In this document: positions 8,856 to 17,287 of the stretch, piece by piece
Position numbering within the stretch: position 1 is the first letter of the stretch
How the letters are laid out: the number at the start of each line of letters is the position of its first letter
Assembly (NCBI RefSeq): GCF_016862195.1
Contig: NZ_BOMM01000054.1
Location: forward strand, 24,408 to 88,407
Length of the DNA: 64,000 bases
Direction of reading: 5' to 3'
DNA from: Paractinoplanes ferrugineus
GTDB lineage: Bacteria > Actinomycetota > Actinomycetes > Mycobacteriales > Micromonosporaceae
Notes under the pieces: model-generated
The model's input: the letters and a program-made list of their open reading frames with translations, nothing else
The model's database searches: none
What the model was told of the DNA's origin: nothing
Program-made: the position numbers and the translations under genes

Positions 8856-11302
8856 CCGGGCGCCGGCGCCTCGGGGTCATCGCGGCCGGGGCCACGCTGC
8901 TCGCGGCCGCACCGATCTCGTCCATCTTCGACTCGTGGAACTGGCTGCTGCGCTGCATCCTGGCCGTCGGCCTGGTCGCCGGGGCCGCCCTGCTGTCGCG
9001 CACGCTGCGCTTCCCGGTGTGGGCCCAGGCGGTCGTCCAGGTCGTGGTCCTGCTGCTCGTGCTGACCTGGATGTTCCCCAGCGGGCACGAGGTCCTGATC
9101 CCGCAGCCGGCCACGTTCACCCACTTCGCCGAGCTGTTCCAGCAGGCCGGGCAGGACGCCCGGTCCTACGGCGTACCGGTGCCCGACCGTGACGGCCTGC
9201 TGTTCATCACGGTGCTCGGCGTCGGCTCGGTGGCGATCGTGGTCGACATGCTGACCGTGGTCGCCCGCCGCCCGGCGCTGGCCGGCCTGCCGATGCTGGC
9301 GATCTACTCGGTGCCGGTGGCGGTCTACGTCGACAGCGTCCCGGTGCTGCCGTTCATCATCGGCTCGATCGGCTTCATGTGGCTGCTGGTCTCCGACAAC
9401 GTCGACCGGGTCCGCCGGTTCGGCCGCCGCTTCACCGGCGACGGCCGCGACGTCGACGTCTGGGAGCCGTCCCCGCTCGCCGCGGCCGGTCGCCGGCTCG
9501 GGGTGGTCGGGGTGGCCGCGGCGGTGCTGCTGCCGCTCATCGTGCCGACCGTCAGCGGCGGCCTGCTGTCCCAGATCACCCAGAGCGGCAGCGGGCTGGG
9601 CCAGGGCGCCGGGGGCAGCGGCGGCGGGGGCCGCATCAACCTGTTCGCCTCGCTGTCCGGCAAGCTCCAGCAGAGCGACACGGAGCAGCTGCTCAAGCTG
9701 ACCACCACCGAGAAGCAGCCGTTCTACCTGCGCTTCGGGGTGGCCGATCAGCTCACCGCCCAGGGTTTCGGCAACCGCACGCCGGCCGGCAACTCGGTCA
9801 ACCGCGGCCTGCCCGACCCGCGCGGCGGCACCGCGGGCGGCGACTTCCAGCAGTACCGCGCCCAGATCGAGGTCACCGACGCGCTGCGGCAGAACATGCT
9901 GCCGATGTACTCCAACACGGTGCGCATCAGCGACCTCGGCAGCGGCTGGTCCTTCGACCCCAACCAGCAGGTGATCTTCTCCGGCCGCAACACGACAAAG
10001 GGCAAGAAATACGACTTCGATTACGTACGGGCGTCCTACACGCCCACCGAGCTGCGCACGGCCGACCCGCTCGGCAAGGACAACCCGGTGCGTACGCAGT
10101 TCACCAACACCCCGCCCGACGACGAGGTCAACGCGCTGGTGGACGGCCTGGTCAAGGGCAAGACCACCGAGTACGACAAGATGCGCGCGCTCTACGACTA
10201 CTTCTCCAAGGACAACGGCTTCAGCTACAGCCTGTCCACCCAGTCGGTGGGCAACGCGTCCGACATCGCCGCCTTCCTGCGTACCAAGGTCGGCTACTGC
10301 CAGCAGTACGCCGCCGCGCTCGCCTGGATGGCGCGGGCCGCCGGGATCCCGGCGCGGGTGGCGTTCGGCTTCACCCGCGGCACCCCCGACAACGGCTCGT
10401 GGTCGATCACCAACCGCAACGCGCACGCCTGGACCGAGGTCTACTTCCAGGGCTTCGGCTGGATCCCGTTCGACGCCACCCCGGCGGCGAACGTACTCGG
10501 CGCGGCCCGCTCCGACTACGCGCCGGACATCGACGCCCCGGTCCCGACGGCCTCGTCGTCGACGGCCACGACGGCGCCCGGTGCGGGTTCCTCGGCGGCG
10601 GCCGCCGGTGCCGACGAGGCCGACCGGGGCGGCAACAACCCGGCCGCGACCGGTGGTTTCGACACCGCGACCGACAAGACGTCGTCCACCGCCCTGTGGA
10701 TCGTCGGCCTCATCGCCCTGCTGATCGCGTTGTTGCTGATCCCGGCGCTGCGCCGGGTGCTGCTGCGCCGCCATCGGCACGCCGCCACCGCCCTCAAGGC
10801 CCCGAAGGTCGTCTCGGCCACCGGCGGGGCGGGCGGCGGCCCGCTCGACATCGTGGTGACCCCCGAGGCCGCCCGCGCCCGCGAGGACGCCCACGCCGCC
10901 TGGGAAGAACTGCTCGACACGATGATCGACTTCCGGATCCCGGTCGACCCGACCGAGACACCCCGGATCACCGCGCAACGGCTGATCAGCGACGCCACCC
11001 TGCTCGAGGAGCCGGCCACCGCGGCCACGCTGCTCGGCACCGCGGAGGAGCGGGCACGGTACGCCCGCCAACCGCTGCAGGGCGGCGAGCTGACCGTGGC
11101 CCTGAACCGGGTCCGCAGGGGCCTGGCCCACTCGGCCGGCCGCCGCACCCGCATCCAGGCGGTCCTGCTGCCCCCGTCGGTGCTCCTGCGCTGGCGCCTC
11201 GGCCTCGCCGAGGGCTCGACCCGCCTGGTGACCCGCTCCGGCCGCTTGCGAGACACCCTGTCCCGCTTCAGCCCACGCCGCTTGCTCCCCCGAAGCCGCT
11301 GA
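8852..11302 (+). CDS. TgpA-like membrane transglutaminase-fold protein
   Basis: An 816-residue protein. The N-terminal 210 residues hold about six hydrophobic segments (DUF3488 type). A large extracytoplasmic region contains the papain-like transglutaminase core with catalytic Cys in GYCQQYAAALAWMARAAG, His in NAHAWTEVYF and Asp in FDATP. An Ala/Ser/Thr-rich linker leads to a final helix (ALWIVGLIALLIALLLIPAL) and a cytoplasmic DUF4129-like tail. The ATG overlaps the DUF58 stop by 4 nt. TgpA of Pseudomonas is an essential periplasmic transglutaminase, but here cross-linking versus hydrolysis cannot be decided. Sensible role: envelope protein or peptidoglycan modification with the MoxR/DUF58 partners. 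Confidence 0.9.
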   Translation: MTGRRRLGVIAAGATLLAAAPISSIFDSWNWLLRCILAVGLVAGAALLSRTLRFPVWAQAVVQVVVLLLVLTWMFPSGHEVLIPQPATFTHFAELFQQAGQDARSYGVPVPDRDGLLFITVLGVGSVAIVVDMLTVVARRPALAGLPMLAIYSVPVAVYVDSVPVLPFIIGSIGFMWLLVSDNVDRVRRFGRRFTGDGRDVDVWEPSPLAAAGRRLGVVGVAAAVLLPLIVPTVSGGLLSQITQSGSGLGQGAGGSGGGGRINLFASLSGKLQQSDTEQLLKLTTTEKQPFYLRFGVADQLTAQGFGNRTPAGNSVNRGLPDPRGGTAGGDFQQYRAQIEVTDALRQNMLPMYSNTVRISDLGSGWSFDPNQQVIFSGRNTTKGKKYDFDYVRASYTPTELRTADPLGKDNPVRTQFTNTPPDDEVNALVDGLVKGKTTEYDKMRALYDYFSKDNGFSYSLSTQSVGNASDIAAFLRTKVGYCQQYAAALAWMARAAGIPARVAFGFTRGTPDNGSWSITNRNAHAWTEVYFQGFGWIPFDATPAANVLGAARSDYAPDIDAPVPTASSSTATTAPGAGSSAAAAGADEADRGGNNPAATGGFDTATDKTSSTALWIVGLIALLIALLLIPALRRVLLRRHRHAATALKAPKVVSATGGAGGGPLDIVVTPEAARAREDAHAAWEELLDTMIDFRIPVDPTETPRITAQRLISDATLLEEPATAATLLGTAEERARYARQPLQGGELTVALNRVRRGLAHSAGRRTRIQAVLLPPSVLLRWRLGLAEGSTRLVTRSGRLRDTLSRFSPRRLLPRSR

Positions 11303-11314
11303 CCCACACCCACC

Positions 11315-11346
11315 GAACGCCACCCCCGCACCCGGGGGTGGCGTTC
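11315..11346. terminator. Terminator after the moxR operon
   Basis: A perfect 13-bp inverted repeat (11315-11327 with 11334-11346), loop GCACCC, followed by GTCCTTTCC. It starts 13 nt after the transglutaminase stop and can also serve the converging DUF402 gene. Confidence 0.8.
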
Positions 11347-11434
11347 GTCCTTTCCCTGCCCGACTGCGCCCGCCCCGCCCCGCCCCGCCCCGGCCGCCGG
11401 CGGCATCCGCCCGCTTCAGCGGACTCGCTCCGCG

Positions 11435-11938
11435 TCAGCGGGCGTCGAGGAACCGGGCCAGCCAGGCGTCACCCACCGCCCCGAACGGCTCCTGGCGCCA
11501 GCCGATCCGGTCGAGCAACTCGTCCGCCGTGGCGCGGGCCTGATCGATCACCTCCGCCGGATAGCCGTAGAGCACCTGATGCTCCTCGAACTCGTCCTCG
11601 TCCAGCAGCCGCACACTGCCGTCCCACAGCCGCACCACGTCAAGGTCGAGATCGACCGCTTCGACCACGCCCTCCTCGCGCACCGGCACACTGGTCACAT
11701 CGACATACATCGATAGATTTGGATGTGATGGCCCGTTGAACGACGCCACGAAGGCCCCGTCAGCCGGCACCAGCACGATGAAGTCGTAGTCCGCCACCAC
11801 CGGCTCCTCGAAGCCCCGGCGCATCGACGTGCCCCGCGGGCACCCGTACCACCAGCCGAACCCATCACTGCCCAGCGGCTCGGCCAGAAACCGCCAATGC
11901 CGTTTGCCGCCCCACTTCGTGAACCGCAACTCCATCAC
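11435..11938 (-). CDS. DUF402 domain protein
   Basis: A 167-residue protein starting at GTG 11938, with an ATG directly after it at 11935 that may be the true start. The core resembles DUF402/FomD proteins: W-x-Y-G-C near the start, YVDV at about 98, DLDLDVV and LDEDEFEEHQVLYGYPAEVIDQA toward the end, where acidic residues bind metal and phosphate in characterised relatives. DUF402 members include nucleotide hydrolases such as FomD and the nucleoside-diphosphatase Ntdp; the substrate here is not evident. It stands alone next to a long non-coding stretch. Confidence 0.75.
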   Translation of the reverse strand: MMELRFTKWGGKRHWRFLAEPLGSDGFGWWYGCPRGTSMRRGFEEPVVADYDFIVLVPADGAFVASFNGPSHPNLSMYVDVTSVPVREEGVVEAVDLDLDVVRLWDGSVRLLDEDEFEEHQVLYGYPAEVIDQARATADELLDRIGWRQEPFGAVGDAWLARFLDAR

Positions 11939-12232
11939 CGCGCGACCCCCGCTCCGTCAGATGCGCTGTCCAGTCTCCCCCGCATCACCCCGACAGTGGA
12001 CCGCCCGTCCCTCACCGGATCGCCCTGGCCCAGCGCACAAACGGAACGAAAAACGCGGCGAGTCACAAAGGCGCCGGACCCACCCAGGACCGGAAGCCGC
12101 AATCACCCCAGAGACAGCCCTGAGTAATAAAAGCGGGCATATAGCCTTGAAAATCGCGCCAGGTCCGAAGCGGGCAGGTGCGGTCCGGTCACGGGCGCAG
12201 CCCAGCCGCGGGGTACAGCCAGTCGCACGCCC

Positions 12233-12312
12233 CAGCCGATCGCGGGCACAGCCGATCGCAGGCGCAGCCGATCGCAGGCGCAGCCGATCGCAGGCGCAGC
12301 CGATCGCGGGCG
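12233..12312. repeat. 16-bp tandem repeat, five units
   Basis: Five head-to-tail copies of CAGCCGATCGCAGGCG with one or two variable positions (CAGGCG, CGGGCG or CGGGCA at the end). Each unit carries the palindrome CGATCG. Since 16 is not a multiple of 3, repeat-number change would shift any reading frame, which argues against a coding role. Units are contiguous with no spacers, so this is not a CRISPR. Confidence 0.9.
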
Positions 12313-12840
12313 CAGGCCCAGCCGCGCGAGGCGGCCCCATCATGCGAGAGGGCTCCGCCGCGCAAAGCGGCCCAGTCACCCAAAGCGGCCCCATCACGCA
12401 AGACGACCCCGCCACGCAAGGCGGCGAGGTGACCCACCACGTGGCGATGACCCACGAGCCGGCGGCCACGAGGGTGGCGATGGCGGTCTCGGGTCGCGAC
12501 CCGGTCGCGCGCGACGGTGGCGGCGGTCCCGTTCGCAGTAGCGGCCGTGGCGGCACCGGTCGCAGTCGCGGCCCGGTCGCGCGCGGTCGTGGCGGCGGTC
12601 CCGGTCGCACTCGCGGCTCTTGCGACAGTCCCGCTATCGGTCCTGTTCGAGGTCGCGGTCGCGGTTCCGGTCTGTTCGGCGTCCGAGCACGCGGCGCGGT
12701 CGCGGTCCGGTGGGGCAGCCGCGCGCCCGGCCGGAGCAGCGGCTACAGCCAAGATCAGCGGTTACGGCCGGGGAAAACGGCGGCGCGACCAAGATCGGCG
12801 CATACGGCCCAAGATCGGCGGGCACGGCCGGAACGGCGGC

Positions 12841-12948
12841 GCGACCAGGATCGGCGGGGCGACCAGGATCGGCGGCGCGACCAGAAACGGCGGGCCGGCC
12901 ACGAGCGGCGGGCCGGCCACGAGCGGCGGGGCGACCACGAGCGGCGGG
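12841..12948. repeat. 18-bp tandem repeat, six units
   Basis: Six contiguous 18-bp units, each beginning GCGACCA or CCGGCCA and ending GGCGGG or GGCGGC: two with GGATC, one with GAAAC, three with CGAGC in the middle. Adjacent units 4 and 5 are identical, a sign of recent slippage or unequal exchange. The flank 12770-12840 holds more decayed copies of the same words. Confidence 0.9.
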
Positions 12949-13101
12949 CGGTAGCGGTGGTGTTCGGGGCGGGGTGGGGGCGCGGGGTATCGAGAAACGG
13001 CGATGGCGGCCCGGGGCCGCCATCTGCCGGTCGCCGGGCCTGGGTGCGGGCGCCGGCGATTTCAGGTGTGGGGCGCGCTCAGGTCGGTGAGCGCGCCTGG
13101 G

Positions 13102-13488
13102 TCAGCGGTGACCCTCCGGGCGCTGGCGCCAACGGTCCTCGAGACGATCGAGGAAGCCCGCCTTGCGCGTCTGCCGGGCGCGGCGGCTTGCTGTGCCGCC
13201 CACGGCGTGCAGGTCGGGAGCGTTGCCCTTGCGACGGGACTGCATCGCGAAGGCGGCCGAGCCCAGCATGACCACGAAACCGGCCACACCGAGGAGCGGG
13301 CTCTTGCTCACAGCCCCGTAGACGAGAACAGCGAGACCAAGGATGATCGCGAAGGCGGCGACGAGGATTCGGCGCCGTGCGTGGAAACGCGGGTCGCTGG
13401 CCCGCACAGCCGAGGCGAACTTGGGGTCCTCGGCAAGCGACCGCTCGATCTGATCGAACAGCCGCTGCTCGTGCTCCGAGAGCGGCAC
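13102..13488 (-). CDS. DUF3040 small membrane protein
   Basis: A 128-residue actinobacterial protein. GTG at 13488 is chosen because it is 6 nt after GGGAGG and yields the family N-terminus MPLSEHEQRLFDQIERSL. Residues 15-40 hold the conserved EDPKFASAVR segment, followed by two hydrophobic segments (VAAFAIILGLAVLVYGA and LLGVAGFVVMLGSAAFAM) and a basic tail. DUF3040 proteins are inner-membrane proteins of unknown function, often near cell-division genes in actinobacteria; here the upstream neighbour is Pol IV. Confidence 0.9.
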   Translation of the reverse strand: MPLSEHEQRLFDQIERSLAEDPKFASAVRASDPRFHARRRILVAAFAIILGLAVLVYGAVSKSPLLGVAGFVVMLGSAAFAMQSRRKGNAPDLHAVGGTASRRARQTRKAGFLDRLEDRWRQRPEGHR

Positions 13489-13584
13489 GGCATTCCTCCC
13501 CGGGCGCATGCCCGACCCCTGCGGGAGTCGGGGTGAAACAGGTAGGTGGCGCGGGACAGCCGTCGGCTGCCTTACCGAGCAAGT

Positions 13585-14880
13585 CTACGAGGGGGTTGGC
13601 GGCTCGGAAAGCGGGACGACCGTCCGCTGGGGGTGATTTTCGGAGCGGCGCGGATCGGTTCGTCCCAAAAGACTGGCTGGACCGACTCTTGCGCGGCCGA
13701 ATCGGGCGGCGATGGCGTCGGCCGCGGCCTCCGCCTCGCGCCATCCGCGCTCGGGCTCCCCCAGGCTGAGCTGCCGCGATGTGGTGGCGGCCTCGGTGAG
13801 GCCCTCGACTCGCACGCCGATGAGGCGGATGTGGTCGGTCGTGGCCAGGGCTTCGAAAAGTGTCCAGGAAATTTCGAAGATCTCGCGGGCCACATCGGTG
13901 CTCGTGGGCACCGTGCGAGATCGATTGACGGTGCGGAAGTCGGCCAGGCGCACCTTGATCGACACCGTGCGGCCCACCTGACCGGCCGCGCGGAGGCGGG
14001 CGCCGACCTTGTCGGAGAGGGCGAGCATGCTGCGGCGGAGCACGGCCGGGTCGGCCACGTCGACGTCGAAGGTCATCTCGGCGCCGATCGACTTCTCCAC
14101 GTGCTCCGGGGTGACCCGGCGGGGGTCGCGGCCCCAGGACAGCTCGTGCAGGTGGGCGGCGGCGGCCTCGCCGACGGCCCGGCGGAGCATGCCGTAGGGC
14201 GCGTTGGCCAGCTCGCCGACGGTGGTCAGGCCGAGCCGGCGCAGCGTCTCGGCGGCCCGCTCCCCCACGCCCCACAGCGCGTCGACCGGCAGCGGGTGCA
14301 GGAACTCGAGCACCATGGTGGCCGGCACCACGACCATGCCGTCGGGCTTGGCCCGGGTCGAGCCGAGTTTCGCCACGAACTTGGTCGGCGCCACCCCCAC
14401 CGAACAGGTCAGCCGCTGCTCGGCGTGCATCCGCTCGCGGATCTTGCGGGCGATCTCGGCGGGCCGGCCGAGCAGCCGCTGGGCGCCCGCGACGTCGAGG
14501 AACGCCTCGTCCGAGGAGAGCGGCTCGACCAGCGGCGTCATGTCGCGGAAGATCGCCATGACGGCCCGGGACGCCTCCGCGATGGCCGGCCCCTCGACCG
14601 GCAGGAAGATCGCATCGGGGCACAGCGAGCGGGCGCGGGCGGTGGGCATGGCGCTGCGCACCCCGAAGCGGCGGGCCTCGTAGCTGGCCGAGCTGACCAC
14701 TCCGCGCGGCCCGACGCCGCCCACGACCACCGGTTTGCCGCGCAGCTCGGGCCGGGCCCGGACGGCCACCGACGCGAAGAACGCGTCCATGTCGACGTGC
14801 AGGATCGTGCAACCCGTGTCATCGGCATCCGGCCCGAAACGCGGGTCACGCCCCCGGGGCACCACCTGGCTACGTCCCAC
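13585..14880 (-). CDS. dinB: DNA polymerase IV (Y family)
   Basis: A 431-residue translesion polymerase. Catalytic acidic residues are present: Asp30 and Asp32 in HVDMDAFFAS and Asp124-Glu125 in SSDEAFLD, with the SYEAR and YxxR nucleotide-binding positions (SASYEARRFGVRSAMP). The HhH thumb (LWGVGERAAETLRRLG) and little-finger domain follow. GTG at 14880 is preferred over TTG at 14910: TAGGGT at 14893-14888 lies 7 nt upstream, so the transcript would begin at this GTG as a leaderless message, and MGRSQ gives a compact N-terminus. No LexA box is visible. It is distinct from the inactive ImuB farther right, so the cell has two Y-family proteins. Confidence 0.94.
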   Translation of the reverse strand: MGRSQVVPRGRDPRFGPDADDTGCTILHVDMDAFFASVAVRARPELRGKPVVVGGVGPRGVVSSASYEARRFGVRSAMPTARARSLCPDAIFLPVEGPAIAEASRAVMAIFRDMTPLVEPLSSDEAFLDVAGAQRLLGRPAEIARKIRERMHAEQRLTCSVGVAPTKFVAKLGSTRAKPDGMVVVPATMVLEFLHPLPVDALWGVGERAAETLRRLGLTTVGELANAPYGMLRRAVGEAAAAHLHELSWGRDPRRVTPEHVEKSIGAEMTFDVDVADPAVLRRSMLALSDKVGARLRAAGQVGRTVSIKVRLADFRTVNRSRTVPTSTDVAREIFEISWTLFEALATTDHIRLIGVRVEGLTEAATTSRQLSLGEPERGWREAEAAADAIAARFGRARVGPASLLGRTDPRRSENHPQRTVVPLSEPPTPS

Positions 14881-14927
14881 GTCGGCGACCCTAGCCGTAC
14901 CCCCTGACAAAAACCGGGGACGGACGG

Positions 14928-16058
14928 TCAGCGGGCGATCAGCAGGGGGACGGTCATCTCGACGGCGGTCAGGGCACCGTGGTAGCCGACCAGCCTGCCG
15001 ACGATCTCCGGCTCCCAGCCGGTGGCCAGGGCCAGCGCGTGGTCCCGGCAGACCACCACGATCTCACCGATGCGGTCCAGGTGCCCGGCCGGCACCGGGC
15101 CGAACCAGCCTTCGGCGACCGCTTCGGCGCGGCCCAGCACGTACGCGGAGTCGCCGTAGACGCCCTTCCAGGCGGCGATCACGTCGGCCTGGGCGCCGGG
15201 CTCCGCATAGAGGTAGCGCACCCTTGGCTCGCCCGCCACCGCCGTCACGCCCGCCGACAGCTCGGGGCGGTCGGCCAGGTCGAGACGGCCCTCGAGCGGG
15301 ATGTTCAGCTGGCCGTGATCGGCCACGACCAGCAGCGCCGACCGGGGTGGCAGGCCGTGCACGAGCCGGTCGAGCAGCACGTCCAGTTCGGCGGCAGCGG
15401 CCCGCCACGGCTCCGAGTCGACGCCCGCGACGTGTCCGGCCTTGTCGAGTTCCGGGTGGTATCCGTAGACGATGCCGGGGCCGGCCGACAACGCCGCGAG
15501 CATCCCGGCGGCCAGCTCGGCGGCGTCGGCCGCACCCGCGTACCTCGCACCCCGGTACGCGGCGACGCTCAGGCCGCTCCCGTCGTACTCCGGGCGGTTG
15601 ACGACCGTGACCGGCACGCCCGCCGCGACCGACCGCTCGAAGATCGTCGGCACCGGCTGCCAGCCGAACGGATCGGGCTCGCCGGCCCACTGGATGTGGT
15701 TGAGGATCGCCCCGCCGGGCTGCCGCACGGTGAAGCCGAGCACCCCGTGCGCGCCCGGCGGCGCTCCGGTGCCCACCGTGACCAGGCTGACCGGGGTGGT
15801 CGACGGGAAACCGGCGGTCAGCGTGCGGGTGCCGAGATCGTTCAGGATCGGCGCCCAGGTCGCCGCGACCGGGACCTGAGCGGCCCCGAGGCCGTCCACC
15901 AGCAGCACCGCGACCCGGTCGACGTCGTCCAGGCCGAGGGCGAGGGAGTCGGTCGTGCCCGGCACGCCCAGCACCGCCGCGACGCTCGGCATGAGCTCGG
16001 CGAGGCTGCCCGACCCATATGCGGGGCGGACCGTACCGAGCCCCGCGGCGGCGGTCAC
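14928..16058 (-). CDS. Alkaline phosphatase superfamily phosphodiesterase/nucleotide pyrophosphatase
   Basis: A 376-residue protein of the type I phosphodiesterase/nucleotide pyrophosphatase group. Metal ligands can be placed: Asp in VLLVDGLG near residue 54, the catalytic Thr in FPSTTPVS near 87, and YHPELDKAGHVAG near 200 plus VVADHGQLN near 250 as the D-x-x-x-H and DH ligands. No signal peptide, so a cytoplasmic enzyme. The GTG start overlaps the stop of the methyltransferase gene by 4 nt, so the two are co-translated. The substrate is unknown; related actinobacterial proteins are simply annotated as phosphodiesterases. Confidence 0.85.
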   Translation of the reverse strand: MTAAAGLGTVRPAYGSGSLAELMPSVAAVLGVPGTTDSLALGLDDVDRVAVLLVDGLGAAQVPVAATWAPILNDLGTRTLTAGFPSTTPVSLVTVGTGAPPGAHGVLGFTVRQPGGAILNHIQWAGEPDPFGWQPVPTIFERSVAAGVPVTVVNRPEYDGSGLSVAAYRGARYAGAADAAELAAGMLAALSAGPGIVYGYHPELDKAGHVAGVDSEPWRAAAAELDVLLDRLVHGLPPRSALLVVADHGQLNIPLEGRLDLADRPELSAGVTAVAGEPRVRYLYAEPGAQADVIAAWKGVYGDSAYVLGRAEAVAEGWFGPVPAGHLDRIGEIVVVCRDHALALATGWEPEIVGRLVGYHGALTAVEMTVPLLIAR

Positions 16059-16807
16059 GACCGCGGGCGGCGGGCGAAGAGGTGCAGCTGGGAGGCGATG
16101 TCGCGGAACGGGGGCCGGGCCGCCAGCGCCAGCTCGAGGTCGAGCAGCGCCTGCGGGTCCTCCTCGACGACCGAGGCCGGCAGGAGATCGGTCAGGACGC
16201 GTACGCCATGGGTCTCCTCCACCTCGAGCCCCACCGAGCGCAGGAGCGCCCCGGCGGTCTCCGCGTCGTAGCGGCGGCGCAGCGTGTCGCGTGCCCCGGC
16301 ATGCCCCTCCGGGTCGTCGGCCAGCGCGAACGCCGACCGCAGATGCCCGTTGACGGCCCGGCCGAGCACGGCCGCCGCCCGGCTCGCGACCAGTACGCTC
16401 ACCGCGCCGCCGGGGCGCAGCGCCGCCGTGACCGCGGCGATGACGTCGGCCGGCTGGTCGACGACCTCGAGCACCGAGTGGCAGAGGATCAGGTCGGCGC
16501 TGCCGGGCTCGACGAGACCGGCGAGCGCGTCGCCGTCGCCCTGCACGGCGCGCACCCGCTCGGCCACCCCGGCGTCGGCGGCCCGCCGGGTGAGCGCGGC
16601 GAGCGCGTCGGGGCTGGCGTCGACCACGGTGACGCGGTGGCCGGACTGGGCGAGCGGCACGGCGAACCCGCCCGTTCCGCCGCCGACGTCGACGACGGTC
16701 AGCTCGCGTCCGTCGTGTCGCTCGAGCTCACGGCGCAGGACCGCCCAGACGGCGGCGGTGCGGGCGGTGACGAGCGGCCGGGTGGTGCGGGTCGATGCGG
16801 TTTCCAC
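16055..16807 (-). CDS. SAM-dependent methyltransferase (class I)
   Basis: A 250-residue Rossmann-fold methyltransferase. Motif I is VVDVGGGTGGFAVPLA, followed by VTVVDASPDAL (acidic end of beta 2) and DLILCHSVLEVVDQP (motif IV region), then LRPGGAVSVLV. GTG at 16807 gives the protein start METASTRTTRPLV; a TTG at 16846 would add 13 Gly/Ala-rich residues. The substrate is not evident. It is the first gene of a two-gene operon with the phosphodiesterase, so both may act on one phosphorylated metabolite, which is only inference. Confidence 0.87.
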   Translation of the reverse strand: METASTRTTRPLVTARTAAVWAVLRRELERHDGRELTVVDVGGGTGGFAVPLAQSGHRVTVVDASPDALAALTRRAADAGVAERVRAVQGDGDALAGLVEPGSADLILCHSVLEVVDQPADVIAAVTAALRPGGAVSVLVASRAAAVLGRAVNGHLRSAFALADDPEGHAGARDTLRRRYDAETAGALLRSVGLEVEETHGVRVLTDLLPASVVEEDPQALLDLELALAARPPFRDIASQLHLFARRPRS

Positions 16808-16857
16808 CCGGGCAGCGTATCGGCCCGCACCACCGGGCACCGGCAACGCCCGCCGGG

Positions 16858-17238
16858 TCAGAAGTCGAAGAGGTCTCCGGTCGCCCGCCGCATCTCACAC
16901 ATGTTGCCGAACTTGTGACTCCACGTGAGCGCGGTGCCGCGCCACTGTCCGGCGATCTCGGCGGTGACCGGCTGGTAGATCAGGAAGCAGGCGTGGTGCC
17001 CCGGCGCGATCCGGTCCGGCCGCCCGGCCACCCGCGCCAGCTCCGCGCAGGCGAGCCCGGGGTGCGGGTGGCCGCCGGCGGGCGGGTCGCATTCGAGCTT
17101 GACGACGTCCGCGAAGCCGGCCTCGGCGGTGTAGCTGAGCGTCAGCCTCGTGCTCGCGTACCCGCCCGGATGATCCCGCGGGCCCGGCACGACGAGAACG
17201 ACGGCCGACGCCGCGAGACCGGCGATGGTGCTGATCAT
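16858..17238 (-). CDS. Subtilisin inhibitor-like (SSI family) secreted protein
   Basis: A 126-residue secreted protein; ATG at 17238 follows GGAG by 8 nt. The N-terminus (ISTIAGLAASAVVLVVPG) is a signal peptide. The rest matches Streptomyces subtilisin inhibitors: LTLSYTAEAG start, KLECDPPAGGHPHPGLACAELA, HACFLIYQPVTAEIAGQWRG and TWSHKFGNMCEM, ending LFDF. The four conserved cysteines are all there (two disulfides). By alignment the reactive bond, Met-Val in SSI, is Leu-Ile in CFLIYQPV, suggesting preference for subtilisin- or chymotrypsin-like proteases. Such inhibitors control extracellular serine proteases during development. No serine protease gene is adjacent; the window's own secreted protease is an M36 metalloenzyme. 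Confidence 0.88.
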   Translation of the reverse strand: MISTIAGLAASAVVLVVPGPRDHPGGYASTRLTLSYTAEAGFADVVKLECDPPAGGHPHPGLACAELARVAGRPDRIAPGHHACFLIYQPVTAEIAGQWRGTALTWSHKFGNMCEMRRATGDLFDF

Positions 17239-17287
17239 GGTGACTACTCCACTGTCGAAAGGTACGAAAGCGGAGAATACCGACCGG

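Larger units (their letters stand above)
11939..13101. other. 1.1-kb stretch without a credible gene, rich in tandem repeats
   Basis: Several frames stay open here, but they are Arg/Pro/Gly/Ala-rich, overlap one another, have no family resemblance and no ribosome-binding sites. The composition is dominated by degenerate short repeats. Besides the two clear minisatellites listed separately, 12334-12432 holds imperfect copies of AAGCGGCCCCATCACGCA, and 12490-12680 is built from GGTCGCG-type words. Weak protein-like character on the minus strand (about 12380-12500, AIATLVAAGSWVIATWW) might be a decayed membrane segment, but this is speculative. Confidence 0.55.

Noticed and set aside
12233..12312. 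CRISPR-like array
   Set aside because: Units are contiguous 16-mers without spacers and no cas genes are present.
11829..13271. 480-codon frame across the repeat region
   Set aside because: It overlaps the DUF402 gene start, runs through frame-breaking 16-bp repeats and has no homologous motif or ribosome-binding site.
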